A stretch of 64,000 nucleotides of DNA from JBBSOW01 sp038259365. Lineage in GTDB: Bacteria; Actinomycetota; Actinomycetes; Propionibacteriales; Propionibacteriaceae. Shown in pieces: positions 20,679-28,897 of the stretch. The notes under the pieces were generated by a model that saw only the letters and a program-made list of their open reading frames with translations, made no database searches and was not told the DNA's origin. Location of the stretch: positions 1 to 64,000 of the forward strand of contig JBBSOW010000005.1 of NCBI GenBank assembly GCA_038259365.1. The letters are read 5' to 3'. The position numbers were made by a program, and so were the translations under genes. The number at the start of each line of letters is the position of its first letter. Within the stretch, counting starts at the first letter, position 1.

Positions 20679-21275
20679 GTGGCTCCCTCTTCGCATCCCC
20701 TTGGCCCACCGCCCGATGGTTCCCGCGGTACTCGCGCGGACGCCATCACCGATCTGTTCGAGGGCATCGATCACGTCGGCTACGCCGTGGCAGACCTGGA
20801 CCGGGCCATCGAATTCCACACCGCGGTCCTGGGCTGGCACCTGGTGCATCGCGAGCGCAACGAGGACCAGGGCGTCGATGAAGCGATGCTGCAGGCGAGC
20901 GTGGCGGCCCCCGATGCGCAACCCTGGCCAGCGCAGATCCAGCTGCTGGCTCCCCTGTCCGAGGAGTCGAGCATCGGCAAGTTCTTGGCCAGGTCGGGGC
21001 CCGGGGTTCAGCAGGTGGCCTACCGCGTGGCCGACCTAGCGGCGACGACCCGCGTCCTCGCCGAGCGTGGCGTCGGTGTGGTCTACCCGGAGCCGCGCCG
21101 CGGCACCGCGGGCTCGTTGATCAACTTCCTGCACCCTAAGGAAACTGGCGGAATACTGCTCGAACTGGTGCAGCATTTGGACGCGGACGGGCGCGCTGAG
21201 CACGAACGACGAGCGGCTAGCCTAGAGTCTCCACCCCTTCCATACCCTCAAGGAGTGATCGAAGATGGCCGATAG
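20679..21275 (+). CDS. mce: Methylmalonyl-CoA epimerase (VOC superfamily)
   Basis: Epimerises (2R)- and (2S)-methylmalonyl-CoA. 198 residues with two VOC motifs; putative metal ligands are His32 (IDHVGYAV), Gln88 (IQLLAPL) and Glu162 (LLELVQH). The fourth ligand, a His in most homologues (HH-I/V-A), is Gln112 here (GVQQVAYRV). The N-terminus is about 25 residues longer than usual, so the GTG at 20679 is uncertain, though no better start is evident downstream before the fold begins. It overlaps the following coiled-coil gene by 11 bp and is divergent from thiolase. Confidence 0.82.
   Translation: MAPSSHPLGPPPDGSRGTRADAITDLFEGIDHVGYAVADLDRAIEFHTAVLGWHLVHRERNEDQGVDEAMLQASVAAPDAQPWPAQIQLLAPLSEESSIGKFLARSGPGVQQVAYRVADLAATTRVLAERGVGVVYPEPRRGTAGSLINFLHPKETGGILLELVQHLDADGRAEHERRAASLESPPLPYPQGVIEDGR
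21223..21228 (+). promoter_or_regulatory. Candidate -10 box of the FilP/Scy-like gene
   Basis: TAGAGT inside the 3' end of mce would give a leader of about 30 nt containing the AAGGAG at 21250-21255, 9 nt before the ATG. The coiled-coil gene may thus be transcribed separately from mce. Confidence 0.35.
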
Positions 21276-22545
21276 GTCCGGTCTGAGCCTGTTCGACGAA
21301 GCCGCCAGTGCGGCGGGGAGCTTCCCCCGCGCCCGTAAGGGCTACGACACCGAGGTCGTCGACGATTACGTGATCGCGCTGGAAGACGCGGTCAAGCAAC
21401 TGCGTCGACAAAACCACCAGCTGGAAGCCGATCTCGCCGACGCCAAGGAGAAGGCCGCCACCGCTAAACCCGATGTGCAGCGCCTCGGGCGGCACGCGTC
21501 GACGATCATGCACGGAGCCGAACTGCAGGCCGACGAGACCGCCGCCACCGCCGACCGCGAGCGCACCGAGATCATCTTCGCCTCCGAAGAGCAGGCGCGC
21601 CAGATCGTGGATCGCGGCCGGGCCGAGGCCCAAGACGTCAAGGTGACCGCCCTGACCGAGGCGCAGGAATTGCGCGAGCGGTTGGAGCGGTTGTCCGCCG
21701 AGCAACTCGAGCAGGCCCGAGGCGACGCCGGCCGGATCGTCGACAACGCCAACAATCGCGCCCAGATGATCCTGGCCGAGGCCAACAACGCCGCGGCAAC
21801 CGCCCGCGAGGGCGCGCGGCTCGAGGCCGAGAATCTGCGCCAGCGCGCCGCCCGCGAGGCCAGCCAGTTGCGGTTGGCGGCAGAGACCGCCCGCGAAGAG
21901 CTCCTGGCCAAGCTCGCCGACGAACACGCCGAAGCGTCGAGCACCACGGCCGCCCTGATGGCCGACGCCGAGCACCAGTCCGCGGTGGTCAGCGAGCGGA
22001 TCGAGGCCAACATCGCCGAGGCCATCCGGGTGCGCAACGACGCCGTCTCCGACGCCGAGGTCGTCAAGGCCCGGGCCGCCCGGGTCAGCGAGCAGGAGGT
22101 CCAGCGGGCCCACGAACAGGCCGAGGCCTCGATCCGGATGGCCGAAGAGAAGGTCGCCCAACGCCAGCGCGAGATCCAGGCCGACACCGATGCGCTGAGG
22201 GCCCGTAAACGCGCCATCTTGAGCCAGCTCGCCAACCTGTCCCAGCTCGCGAGCAGCACCGCCGCCGACTTCCCCGAGGATGGCCCCGATCGCTCGGGTG
22301 CGGAACAAGCCGAGCCCGAGCAAGCCGAGCCGGAGCAAACCGAGCCCGAGCAAGCCGAGCCCGAGCAAGCCGAGCCCGGGGAGTCCCAACCCGTCGGATC
22401 GAGCGACGACGACCACGAGACGACGACGATGGTTCACCGCCGCAGCGATGGGTGGGCCCCAGACGGCGGCGAGCCGACGCTGGTCGATCAACCGGCCGTC
22501 GCGAGCGCTCCCCCGTCCGCCGCCCCCGGAACCAATGGGCCCTGA
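21265..22545 (+). CDS. FilP/Scy-like coiled-coil protein with DivIVA-like N-terminus
   Basis: A 426-residue protein. The N-terminus (FPRARKGYDTEVVDDYV, 20-36) resembles the DivIVA/FilP start, then come about 320 residues of Ala/Glu/Arg-rich heptads forming a long coiled coil, and an acidic, Pro-rich tail with six EQAEP-type pentapeptides (about 346-373). In Streptomyces coelicolor the coiled-coil proteins Scy and FilP are, from memory, encoded next to mce and thiolase, so this is the positional counterpart. Those proteins organise polar growth and cytoskeleton; the role here is inferred. Strong AAGGAG ribosome binding site. Its end overlaps lysX by 11 bp. Confidence 0.75.
   Translation: MADRSGLSLFDEAASAAGSFPRARKGYDTEVVDDYVIALEDAVKQLRRQNHQLEADLADAKEKAATAKPDVQRLGRHASTIMHGAELQADETAATADRERTEIIFASEEQARQIVDRGRAEAQDVKVTALTEAQELRERLERLSAEQLEQARGDAGRIVDNANNRAQMILAEANNAAATAREGARLEAENLRQRAAREASQLRLAAETAREELLAKLADEHAEASSTTAALMADAEHQSAVVSERIEANIAEAIRVRNDAVSDAEVVKARAARVSEQEVQRAHEQAEASIRMAEEKVAQRQREIQADTDALRARKRAILSQLANLSQLASSTAADFPEDGPDRSGAEQAEPEQAEPEQTEPEQAEPEQAEPGESQPVGSSDDDHETTTMVHRRSDGWAPDGGEPTLVDQPAVASAPPSAAPGTNGP
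22302..22378 (+). repeat. 15-bp tandem repeat encoding EQAEP pentapeptides
   Basis: Five to six copies of a 15-bp unit (GAGCAAGCCGAGCCC variants) within the tail of the FilP/Scy-like gene. One unit reads EQTEP. In the +2 frame the same DNA reads KPSPS repeats, which extend the lysX open frame upstream but are not part of LysX. Confidence 0.8.
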
Positions 22546-25500
22546 ACCGGGTCGGGGGCAGCTGACGCCGCCTGCGGAGACGGGCTCGCGCTACGCCCGC
22601 TTCATCACCGCCCGACGGGCCGCGCTGGCCAACGGCGTCGGCGCTCGATTGAGCAAGCTCGCGCCGCGGCGCGAGTTCTTCGCCCGGTTGCTGATCGCGG
22701 CCTACTGGCTCGCGTCCGCATTGGCCATCGCGCTGACCTTGCTGCGTCGGCGCCGTCCCGCCGAGAACTCGCTGGCCGAGGTCGCCTTCGAGATGCTCAA
22801 TCTGCCGTTGACCGCCTCGGTGGTGTCGGCGGTCGGGCTGGTCCTTCTCACGGGGGCCTTGATGCGGCGAAAGCGGGTCGCGCTGTACGTGGTGCTCGCC
22901 TTCCAGGTTGTCGGCGTCGGGGTGGGTGTCCTCGAAATCGGCTCGATCCTGGCCGGCGAATTCCGCTGGCGCTCGATGATCGAACTCGGTATCGCGTTGG
23001 TGGCCCTGGCGCTGTCGCTCGCCCTTAGCGCGGTGGCTTGGTGGCTGCGGCCGGCCTTTCCGGCCCGTCTGACGCGAGGTTCGTGGCTCGGCGGAGCCGG
23101 CGTGATCGTGGGTGGCAGCCTGCTGACGGTTCTCCTCACCCACGTCATGTTGCTGGCCACCAAATCGGCGACCAGTGGTTCGGAGCTGAAGGTATTGCGG
23201 GTCGCGGTGGCTCGCGCGCTCGATCTCTCCAGGCCCACTCGATCCGACCTGCGCAACATCCCGTTCTGGCTTCCCGAGGTCACGGCGGTGCTGTTCGCGA
23301 TCACGCTGATCGTGGGCACGTGGCTGTTTCTCACGTCCGCCCGTCGCCGAGGCGGGTGGAGCGAAGCCACCGAGGTCACCATCCGCAGCCTGCTGGCCCA
23401 GCACGGCCAGGAGGATTCCCTGGGCTACTTCGCCACCCGGCGCGATCGCGAGTTCATCGCCGAGCCGGGAAACCGAGCCGGGGTTTCCTACCGGGTCCTC
23501 GGATCGGCCTGCATCGCCGCCGGCGATCCCATCGGTGACCCCCAACACTGGTCGGGCGCCATCTCGGCGTGGCTCGCCTACGCCCGCACCTACGGCTGGG
23601 TTCCCGGCGTCATCTCCACCAGCGAGCGTGGCGCCCGCGCCTACGCCGAACGCGGCCTGCAGATCCTCACCCTTGGCGACGAGGCGGTGCTGCGCGGCGA
23701 CACCTTCGCGATCAACAGCACAACGCTGACCCCGGTACGCAAGGCCGCCGAACGCGTCCGGCGGGCGGGGGTCACCATCGACATCTGCCGACACGCCGAA
23801 CTCGGCGCCGAGCAACTCCGGGAGATCACCGAGCTCGCCGATACCTGGCGCCACGGAGAGACCGAACGCGGATTCTCGATGGCGCTGAACCGGCTCGGCG
23901 ATCCCGCCGATGGGCGCTGCATGCTCGTCGTGGCCAGGGCCGAAGGAGAACCGGTCGGGTTGTTGTCGTTCGTCCCCTGGGGCAACCGCGATCTGTCGCT
24001 GGATGTGATGCGGCGCTCTCCCGAGGCCCCCAACGGTTTGACGGAGGCGATGGTCACCGAGCTGATGGGCCAGGCCGGCGCGCTGGGCGTCTGCCGCGTC
24101 TCGCTGAACTTCGCGGTGTTGCGGCGAAGCTTCGCCGAGGCCGATCGGCTCGGGGCCACCCACGTTCAACGTCTGAACTCCTCGATCCTCGGGCTGTTCG
24201 ATCGGTTCCTCCAACTGGAGCGGCTGTATCGCAGCAACGAAAAATTTCACCCGCAGTGGGTTCCTCGCTACGTGTGCTTCGACGGGACCCTCACGCTGCC
24301 CAAGCTGGTGCTCTCGGCCGGGCGGCTGGAGGGCTTCGGTCCGGCATGGCTACAACCAGCGGATCGCCGGGCGGAGCTGTCCGCCCAGGCCCTCGCCGAG
24401 ATCGATCGGATCGAGTTCGCGCCCCAGGTCAGCTCCCTGCTTCCCAAGCGGAGTTCGCTGAGCCGGATCCGCCTCGAGCACGCTGAACGGCTGTCCCGGC
24501 TTGGCATGGCCCCCTACCCCGTGGGCGTCTCGGTGGAGCACAGCGTCGCCGGCCTGCAGCAGTGGAGCGGTTCGAGTGCCCGGATCTTTGGCCGGGTCAC
24601 GCGCCTTCGCGACCACGGTGGCGTGGTCTTCGTCGAGCTGAGCGATGCAGGAGTGCGCGAACAGGCCATCCTGGAGCGCGAGCACTGCGCGCGCACGCGC
24701 GCGTTCGCCGACCTGATCGATGTCGGCGACCTCGTCGTCCTGCGCGCCCGCCGCGGCAACTCGCGCACCGGCACGCCGTCGTTGCTGGTCGAGGATTGGC
24801 AACCGGCCGCCAAGTCGCTGCAGCCGATCCCTTTCGGGGGCTGGGACGATCCCAATCAGCGCCTGCGGCGGCGAGCGACCGACCTGCTGGTCCATCCCGA
24901 GGCCGCCGCCCTGCTGCGCCAGCGCAGCCGCGCGATCGCCTCGGTGCGCGCCACCTTGAGCGAGGCCGGCTTCGCCGAGGTGGAGACGCCGATGCTGCAG
25001 ACCGTGCACGGGGGCGCGAACGCCCGTCCGTTCCGCACCCACATCAACGCCTACGGCGTCGATCTCACCTTGCGCATCGCCCCCGAACTGGCGCTGAAGA
25101 AGCTTCTCGTGGGCGGGATGGGGCCGATCTTCGAGATCGGGCGCAACTTCCGCAACGAGGGAGCCGACGCCACCCACAACCCCGAGTTCACCTCGTTGGA
25201 GGCCTACCAGCCGTTCGCCGACTACACGACGATGCGGCTGCTCACCGAGCGCCTGATCAAGGCCGCCGCCCGATCGGTGCACGGCGCCGAGGTCCTCCCG
25301 CTGCTCGGCCGCGACGCCTCGGCAACCTCTACTACGACGGCCCCGCCGGTGGGATACGCCATGTCCGACATCTCGGGAGATTGGCCAGTCGTCACCGTCT
25401 GTGCGGCCGTGTCGGCGGCGGTGGGCCGCACCGTCGGCCTGGACACCGAGATCGATGAGTTGTTGGAGCTGGCGCGCGAGCACGAGGTCGCCGTGCGTGA

Positions 25501-25930
25501 CGGCATGCGCCAGGGCGCGATCATCGAGGAACTGTACGGGGAGCTCGTCGAGGCCACGACCGTGACGCCGACGTTCTACTGCGATTTTCCCGCCGAAACC
25601 TCTCCGCTGACCGCCCCCCACCGCAGCGTTCCTGGACTCACCGAGCGCTGGGATCTGGTGGCCAACACGATGGAGATCGGCACGGCCTACTCCGAGCTGT
25701 CCGATCCGCTGGAGCAGCGTCGGCGCCTCACCGAGCAGTCGCTGAAAGCCGCCGCGGGCGACGTCGAGGCCATGCAGATCGACGAGGACTTCCTGCTGGC
25801 GCTGGAGAACGGGATGCCGCCCGCTGGCGGGCTCGGGATCGGCATGGATCGCCTCGTCATGTTGCTCACCGCCACCTCCATCCGCGACGTGCTGAGCTTT
25901 CCGTTCGTCAAGCCGCTGAACCGCCCCTGA
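22535..25930 (+). CDS. lysX: Bifunctional lysyl-tRNA synthetase / phosphatidylglycerol lysyltransferase (LysX)
   Basis: Charges tRNA-Lys and transfers lysine to phosphatidylglycerol, which alters surface charge and cationic peptide resistance in mycobacteria. The 1131 residues comprise six predicted membrane helices (about 52-70, 92-109, 115-140, 149-171, 186-207, 247-267), a DUF2156 lysyltransferase domain (about 280-600), an OB-fold anticodon-binding domain (about 690-790) and a class II LysRS core with motif 2 FRNEGADATHNPEF (near 870) and motif 3 GLGIGMDRLVML (near 1100). ATG at 22535 is chosen over the longer open frame because upstream sequence is the shifted repeat of the previous gene. 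A conventional LysS is expected elsewhere. Confidence 0.9.
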   Translation: MGPEPGRGQLTPPAETGSRYARFITARRAALANGVGARLSKLAPRREFFARLLIAAYWLASALAIALTLLRRRRPAENSLAEVAFEMLNLPLTASVVSAVGLVLLTGALMRRKRVALYVVLAFQVVGVGVGVLEIGSILAGEFRWRSMIELGIALVALALSLALSAVAWWLRPAFPARLTRGSWLGGAGVIVGGSLLTVLLTHVMLLATKSATSGSELKVLRVAVARALDLSRPTRSDLRNIPFWLPEVTAVLFAITLIVGTWLFLTSARRRGGWSEATEVTIRSLLAQHGQEDSLGYFATRRDREFIAEPGNRAGVSYRVLGSACIAAGDPIGDPQHWSGAISAWLAYARTYGWVPGVISTSERGARAYAERGLQILTLGDEAVLRGDTFAINSTTLTPVRKAAERVRRAGVTIDICRHAELGAEQLREITELADTWRHGETERGFSMALNRLGDPADGRCMLVVARAEGEPVGLLSFVPWGNRDLSLDVMRRSPEAPNGLTEAMVTELMGQAGALGVCRVSLNFAVLRRSFAEADRLGATHVQRLNSSILGLFDRFLQLERLYRSNEKFHPQWVPRYVCFDGTLTLPKLVLSAGRLEGFGPAWLQPADRRAELSAQALAEIDRIEFAPQVSSLLPKRSSLSRIRLEHAERLSRLGMAPYPVGVSVEHSVAGLQQWSGSSARIFGRVTRLRDHGGVVFVELSDAGVREQAILEREHCARTRAFADLIDVGDLVVLRARRGNSRTGTPSLLVEDWQPAAKSLQPIPFGGWDDPNQRLRRRATDLLVHPEAAALLRQRSRAIASVRATLSEAGFAEVETPMLQTVHGGANARPFRTHINAYGVDLTLRIAPELALKKLLVGGMGPIFEIGRNFRNEGADATHNPEFTSLEAYQPFADYTTMRLLTERLIKAAARSVHGAEVLPLLGRDASATSTTTAPPVGYAMSDISGDWPVVTVCAAVSAAVGRTVGLDTEIDELLELAREHEVAVRDGMRQGAIIEELYGELVEATTVTPTFYCDFPAETSPLTAPHRSVPGLTERWDLVANTMEIGTAYSELSDPLEQRRRLTEQSLKAAAGDVEAMQIDEDFLLALENGMPPAGGLGIGMDRLVMLLTATSIRDVLSFPFVKPLNRP

Positions 25931-25956
25931 CGCCGCCAACCTGGCGCGAATAGAGT
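25927..25956 (+). promoter_or_regulatory. Predicted promoter of mshA
   Basis: TGACGC (25927-25932) and TAGAGT (25951-25956) with an 18-bp spacer form a plausible sigma-70-type promoter in the 62-bp gap after lysX. The spacer includes a small dyad CGCCA/TGGCG. A GGAGGGGG ribosome binding site follows before the ATG. Confidence 0.45.
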
Positions 25957-25992
25957 GCGGATCAGCGCGGCTAACGGACGGAGGGGGTCGGG

Positions 25993-27252
25993 ATGCGGAT
26001 CGCCATGGTGAGCCTGCACACCTCGCCCCTGGCCGCGCCCGGGGCCGGGGACGCCGGCGGGATGAACATCGTGGTGCTCCACCTCAGCGAAGCGTTGGCG
26101 CAGCTGGGCCACAGCGTGGAGATCCTCACCCGCCGGCAATCCGAGGAGGATCCGGATTGGGCCGAGATCCGCCGGGCTTCGGTTGCCCAACAACGAATCG
26201 GCGTGCGCTACCTCACCGCCGGCCCCACCCGTGTCCTGGCCAAGAGCCGCCAAGACGCTCACACCCCGGAGTTCGAGCGAGCGCTACGGCAGGTGGGCCG
26301 CGACGGCGAATCGAAGGGACGCACGCCGTACGACGTGCTGCACTCCCACCACTGGATGTCCGGCATTGCCGCCGAGCCCGTGGCGCGGCAGTGGGGTATC
26401 CCGCACGTGCAGAGCTACCACAGCATCGCCGCGTTGCCCGATGCTCCGCTAGACGAGGGCGAACCGCCGGAATCCCCCGACCGCAACGCCGGCGAGCGGC
26501 ACCTGGCGCGGGTGAGCGATCTGGTCATCGCCATCAGCCGGGCCGAGGCGGCCACGATCATCGGGGCGGGCGTCAATGGATTGGGCGCCGATCCCGAGCG
26601 CGTGGCCGTCGTTGCTCCGGGCGTCGACGCCGAGCTCTTCCGGCCTCGCGTGGGACCCGTCGAGATCGATCCCGGCTACGTGCTCGTGGCGGCCCGGCTC
26701 CAGCCCCTCAAAGGCATCGACCTTGCGGTGGAGGCGCTGGCCGCGGTGCCCGCCGCGATCCGGCCGCGGCTCGTCGTGGCGGGCGATGTGTCCGATGACT
26801 TCATCGACTATCGTCGCCATCTCGCCAAGCTCGTCGCCGCCAACGACCTGGCCGAGGACGTGCACTTCATCGGGCCCCGCACCCGAGACGAGCTCGCCAT
26901 CCTGCTCCGCGAGGCGCGACTCTGCCTCATCACCTCCCATTCGGAGACGTTCGGCCTCATCGCCCTCGAGGCGGCGGCCAGTGGGACCCCCGTCATCGCG
27001 GCGGATTCCGGCGGATTACGCGAGGCCGTGGCCGACGGGGTGAGCGGGTTGCTCGTCCCCGAGCGGGATCCGGCGGCGTGGGCCGCGGCCATCGTCCGCG
27101 TGCTCACCGACGCCGATCTCAACGCCGATCTGCGCCGCCGCGCCCGCCCGTGGGCGAGCGGGTTCACCTGGCGGCGGGCGGCGCGTCAGCACGCCGACCT
27201 CTACGCCAAGACCATCCTCGAACTCCAGCCCGGAAAGCCAGCACATGAATAG
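25993..27252 (+). CDS. mshA: GT4 glycosyltransferase, MshA-like (D-inositol-3-phosphate glycosyltransferase)
   Basis: A 419-residue GT-B glycosyltransferase. The N-terminus MVSLHTSPLAAPGAGDAGGM closely matches MshA, which adds GlcNAc to inositol-phosphate in the first step of mycothiol synthesis; the C-terminal donor site has SHSETFGLIALEAAASGTPV. The next gene encodes a PIG-L deacetylase like MshB, the step that follows dephosphorylation, and overlaps it by 8 bp, which strengthens the assignment. Other GT4 enzymes share much of this architecture, so the exact substrate is inferred. Confidence 0.75.
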   Translation: MRIAMVSLHTSPLAAPGAGDAGGMNIVVLHLSEALAQLGHSVEILTRRQSEEDPDWAEIRRASVAQQRIGVRYLTAGPTRVLAKSRQDAHTPEFERALRQVGRDGESKGRTPYDVLHSHHWMSGIAAEPVARQWGIPHVQSYHSIAALPDAPLDEGEPPESPDRNAGERHLARVSDLVIAISRAEAATIIGAGVNGLGADPERVAVVAPGVDAELFRPRVGPVEIDPGYVLVAARLQPLKGIDLAVEALAAVPAAIRPRLVVAGDVSDDFIDYRRHLAKLVAANDLAEDVHFIGPRTRDELAILLREARLCLITSHSETFGLIALEAAASGTPVIAADSGGLREAVADGVSGLLVPERDPAAWAAAIVRVLTDADLNADLRRRARPWASGFTWRRAARQHADLYAKTILELQPGKPAHE

Positions 27253-27994
27253 GCCAAACCCCCTCCACACGGTCGCCGATTGGGTGGGGCCAGTGCTGTT
27301 CGTGCACGCCCATCCCGACGACGAGACCATCGCCACCGGGGCGCTCATCTTGGAGTTGGTGGCACAAGGGATCCAGGTGGATCTGGTCACCGCCACCCGC
27401 GGCGAACGCGGCGAGGTCGTCCCCGGCTCCACCGCCGCCGCGGAAGGTAGCGTCGAGCTGGCCCAGCACCGCGAGGGCGAGATCACCCAGGCACTGTTCG
27501 TTCTCGGGGTGAGCCGGCGCTGTTACCTCGGGACCTCCCCGGCCCGGGCACACGGTCAGGGGCGCCGGTACTTCGATTCCGGCATGCGCTGGCTGCGACC
27601 CGGCCTCGCGGGTCCCGCCGAGGACTCGGGACCGCAGGCCTTGACGAATGCGCCGCTGGCCGAGGCGGTGGCGGACCTGTGCGCGGCGATCGAGACCTGG
27701 CGACCCGCCCGAATCGTCAGCTACGACGAGGGCGGGGGTTACGGCCACCCCGATCACGTCCGCGTGCACGAGATCGTCCGCGCGGCGGCGGTCCAGACCG
27801 GTGTGGCGCTCACCGAGGTCGCCACCGACCCGGCTGGCACCGCCGCACTGGACCTGTCCGCCCACCTGGATCGGGTGCGGCGAGCGCTTGCTGCCCATCG
27901 CAGCCAGGTCACCGTCGACGGCTCGGAGATCGTGCACGTCGGCGGTCAGCGAGAGCCCATCACCACCCAGATCGAGCTTCGCCCGATCGGCTGA
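27245..27994 (+). CDS. mshB: PIG-L/LmbE-type deacetylase, MshB-like
   Basis: A 249-residue zinc deacetylase. The metal motif AHPDDE is at 22-27 and a second ligand region YGHPDHVRVH near residue 165. MshB removes acetyl from GlcNAc-inositol in mycothiol synthesis; Mca and other LmbE proteins share these motifs, and this protein is shorter than typical MshB (about 290-300). Pairing with the MshA-like gene by an 8-bp overlap is the main argument for MshB. It converges on nucS, 6 bp apart. Confidence 0.7.
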   Translation: MNRPNPLHTVADWVGPVLFVHAHPDDETIATGALILELVAQGIQVDLVTATRGERGEVVPGSTAAAEGSVELAQHREGEITQALFVLGVSRRCYLGTSPARAHGQGRRYFDSGMRWLRPGLAGPAEDSGPQALTNAPLAEAVADLCAAIETWRPARIVSYDEGGGYGHPDHVRVHEIVRAAAVQTGVALTEVATDPAGTAALDLSAHLDRVRRALAAHRSQVTVDGSEIVHVGGQREPITTQIELRPIG

Positions 27995-28000
27995 ATGAGG

Positions 28001-28705
28001 CTAGAAGAGCCGATCGTCGGCGTTGTCGAGCCCGCGGAGGGCGTCGTAATCCACCGTGAGGCATGAGATCCCGCGATCGGCGGCCAGGACCTTGGCCTGG
28101 GGCTTGATCTGCTGGGCGGCGAAGACCCCCTTGACCTCGCCGAGCAACGGGTCCCGGTTCATCAACTCCAGGTAGCGGGTGAGCTGCTCGACGCCGTCGA
28201 TCTCCCCGCGGCGCTTGATCTCCACCGCCACGTATCGACCGCCCGCGTCGCGACACAGCAGGTCAACCGGCCCGATGGCGGTCATGTACTCCCGGCGCAC
28301 GAGCGACCAACCGTGGCCGAAGGTGTGCGGGTGCTCGGCCAAGAGCTCCTGCAGATGGGCCTCGACCCCGTCCTTTTGCAGACCGGGATCGATCCCCAGC
28401 TCGTGGCTGGAGTCGTGGAAGATCCGCGCGATGGAGATCTGCAGCGTGTCGCCGTTCTTGCCGGTGACGGTCCACAGCTCGGTCAAGGGCTCGGCATCGG
28501 CTACGGCCTCGACCTCGGCCGGGGCCGGGGCGGTCGTCAGCGTGCACGGCGGGCTCATCCAGTTGAGCGGTTTGAACGCGCGGTCGTCGGCGTGAATCGA
28601 GACCGAGCCGTCCGCCTTCACCAGGATCAAGCGGTTCGCCATCGGGAGGTGGGCCGTCAACCGTCCCGCGTAATCGACCTGACACCGAGCAATGACCAAC
28701 CGCAC
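28001..28705 (-). CDS. nucS: Mismatch-specific endonuclease NucS (EndoMS)
   Basis: Actinobacterial non-canonical mismatch repair nuclease that cuts both strands at mismatches. 234 residues with the N-terminal DNA-binding half starting RLVIARCQVDYAGRL and the C-terminal nuclease: Asp148 (GPVDLLC), Glu162 and Lys164 (VAVEIKRR). The protein ends DNADDRLF, resembling the sliding-clamp-binding tail of the family. The GTG start has TAGGTT 6 nt upstream (leaderless). Presence of NucS is a marker for actinobacteria and some archaea. Confidence 0.93.
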   Translation of the reverse strand: MRLVIARCQVDYAGRLTAHLPMANRLILVKADGSVSIHADDRAFKPLNWMSPPCTLTTAPAPAEVEAVADAEPLTELWTVTGKNGDTLQISIARIFHDSSHELGIDPGLQKDGVEAHLQELLAEHPHTFGHGWSLVRREYMTAIGPVDLLCRDAGGRYVAVEIKRRGEIDGVEQLTRYLELMNRDPLLGEVKGVFAAQQIKPQAKVLAADRGISCLTVDYDALRGLDNADDRLF

Positions 28706-28711
28706 CCGATC

Positions 28712-28717
28712 AACCTA
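28712..28717 (-). promoter_or_regulatory. Candidate -10 box of nucS (leaderless)
   Basis: On the minus strand TAGGTT ends 6 nt before the GTG at 28705 and no ribosome binding site is present. Confidence 0.45.
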
Positions 28718-28783
28718 CAAGAGAATCGCCCGACGGGCCGTTTCTCCTCGCTCGCCTCACCGTGACCCGACAGCGTCCTACGC

Positions 28784-28846
28784 AAACTGCCCGTCAGCGG
28801 GCCCCCGGAGGCACATAGGGCTCGGCGGGCCACTCACGGGCAGTTT
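28784..28846. repeat. Long imperfect palindrome in the nucS/3HCDH divergent region
   Basis: Arms AAACTGCCCGT (28784-28794) and ACGGGCAGTTT (28836-28846) are perfectly complementary over 11 bp, and the 41 bp between them can pair further with several mismatches. Both flanking genes point away from it, so it is not a terminator for either. It may be a dispersed intergenic repeat or a regulator site; nothing else is seen in the 192-bp gap. Confidence 0.6.
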
Positions 28847-28897
28847 TCGCACCGCTTGGGCTGGGGTGACGCGCCGGGGCGTGACAGACTGGTGGGC

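Noticed and set aside
22085..24250. A 721-residue minus-strand frame opposite the coiled-coil gene and lysX
   Set aside because: Low-complexity shadow, including the complement of the 15-bp repeats; no start signal or domain.
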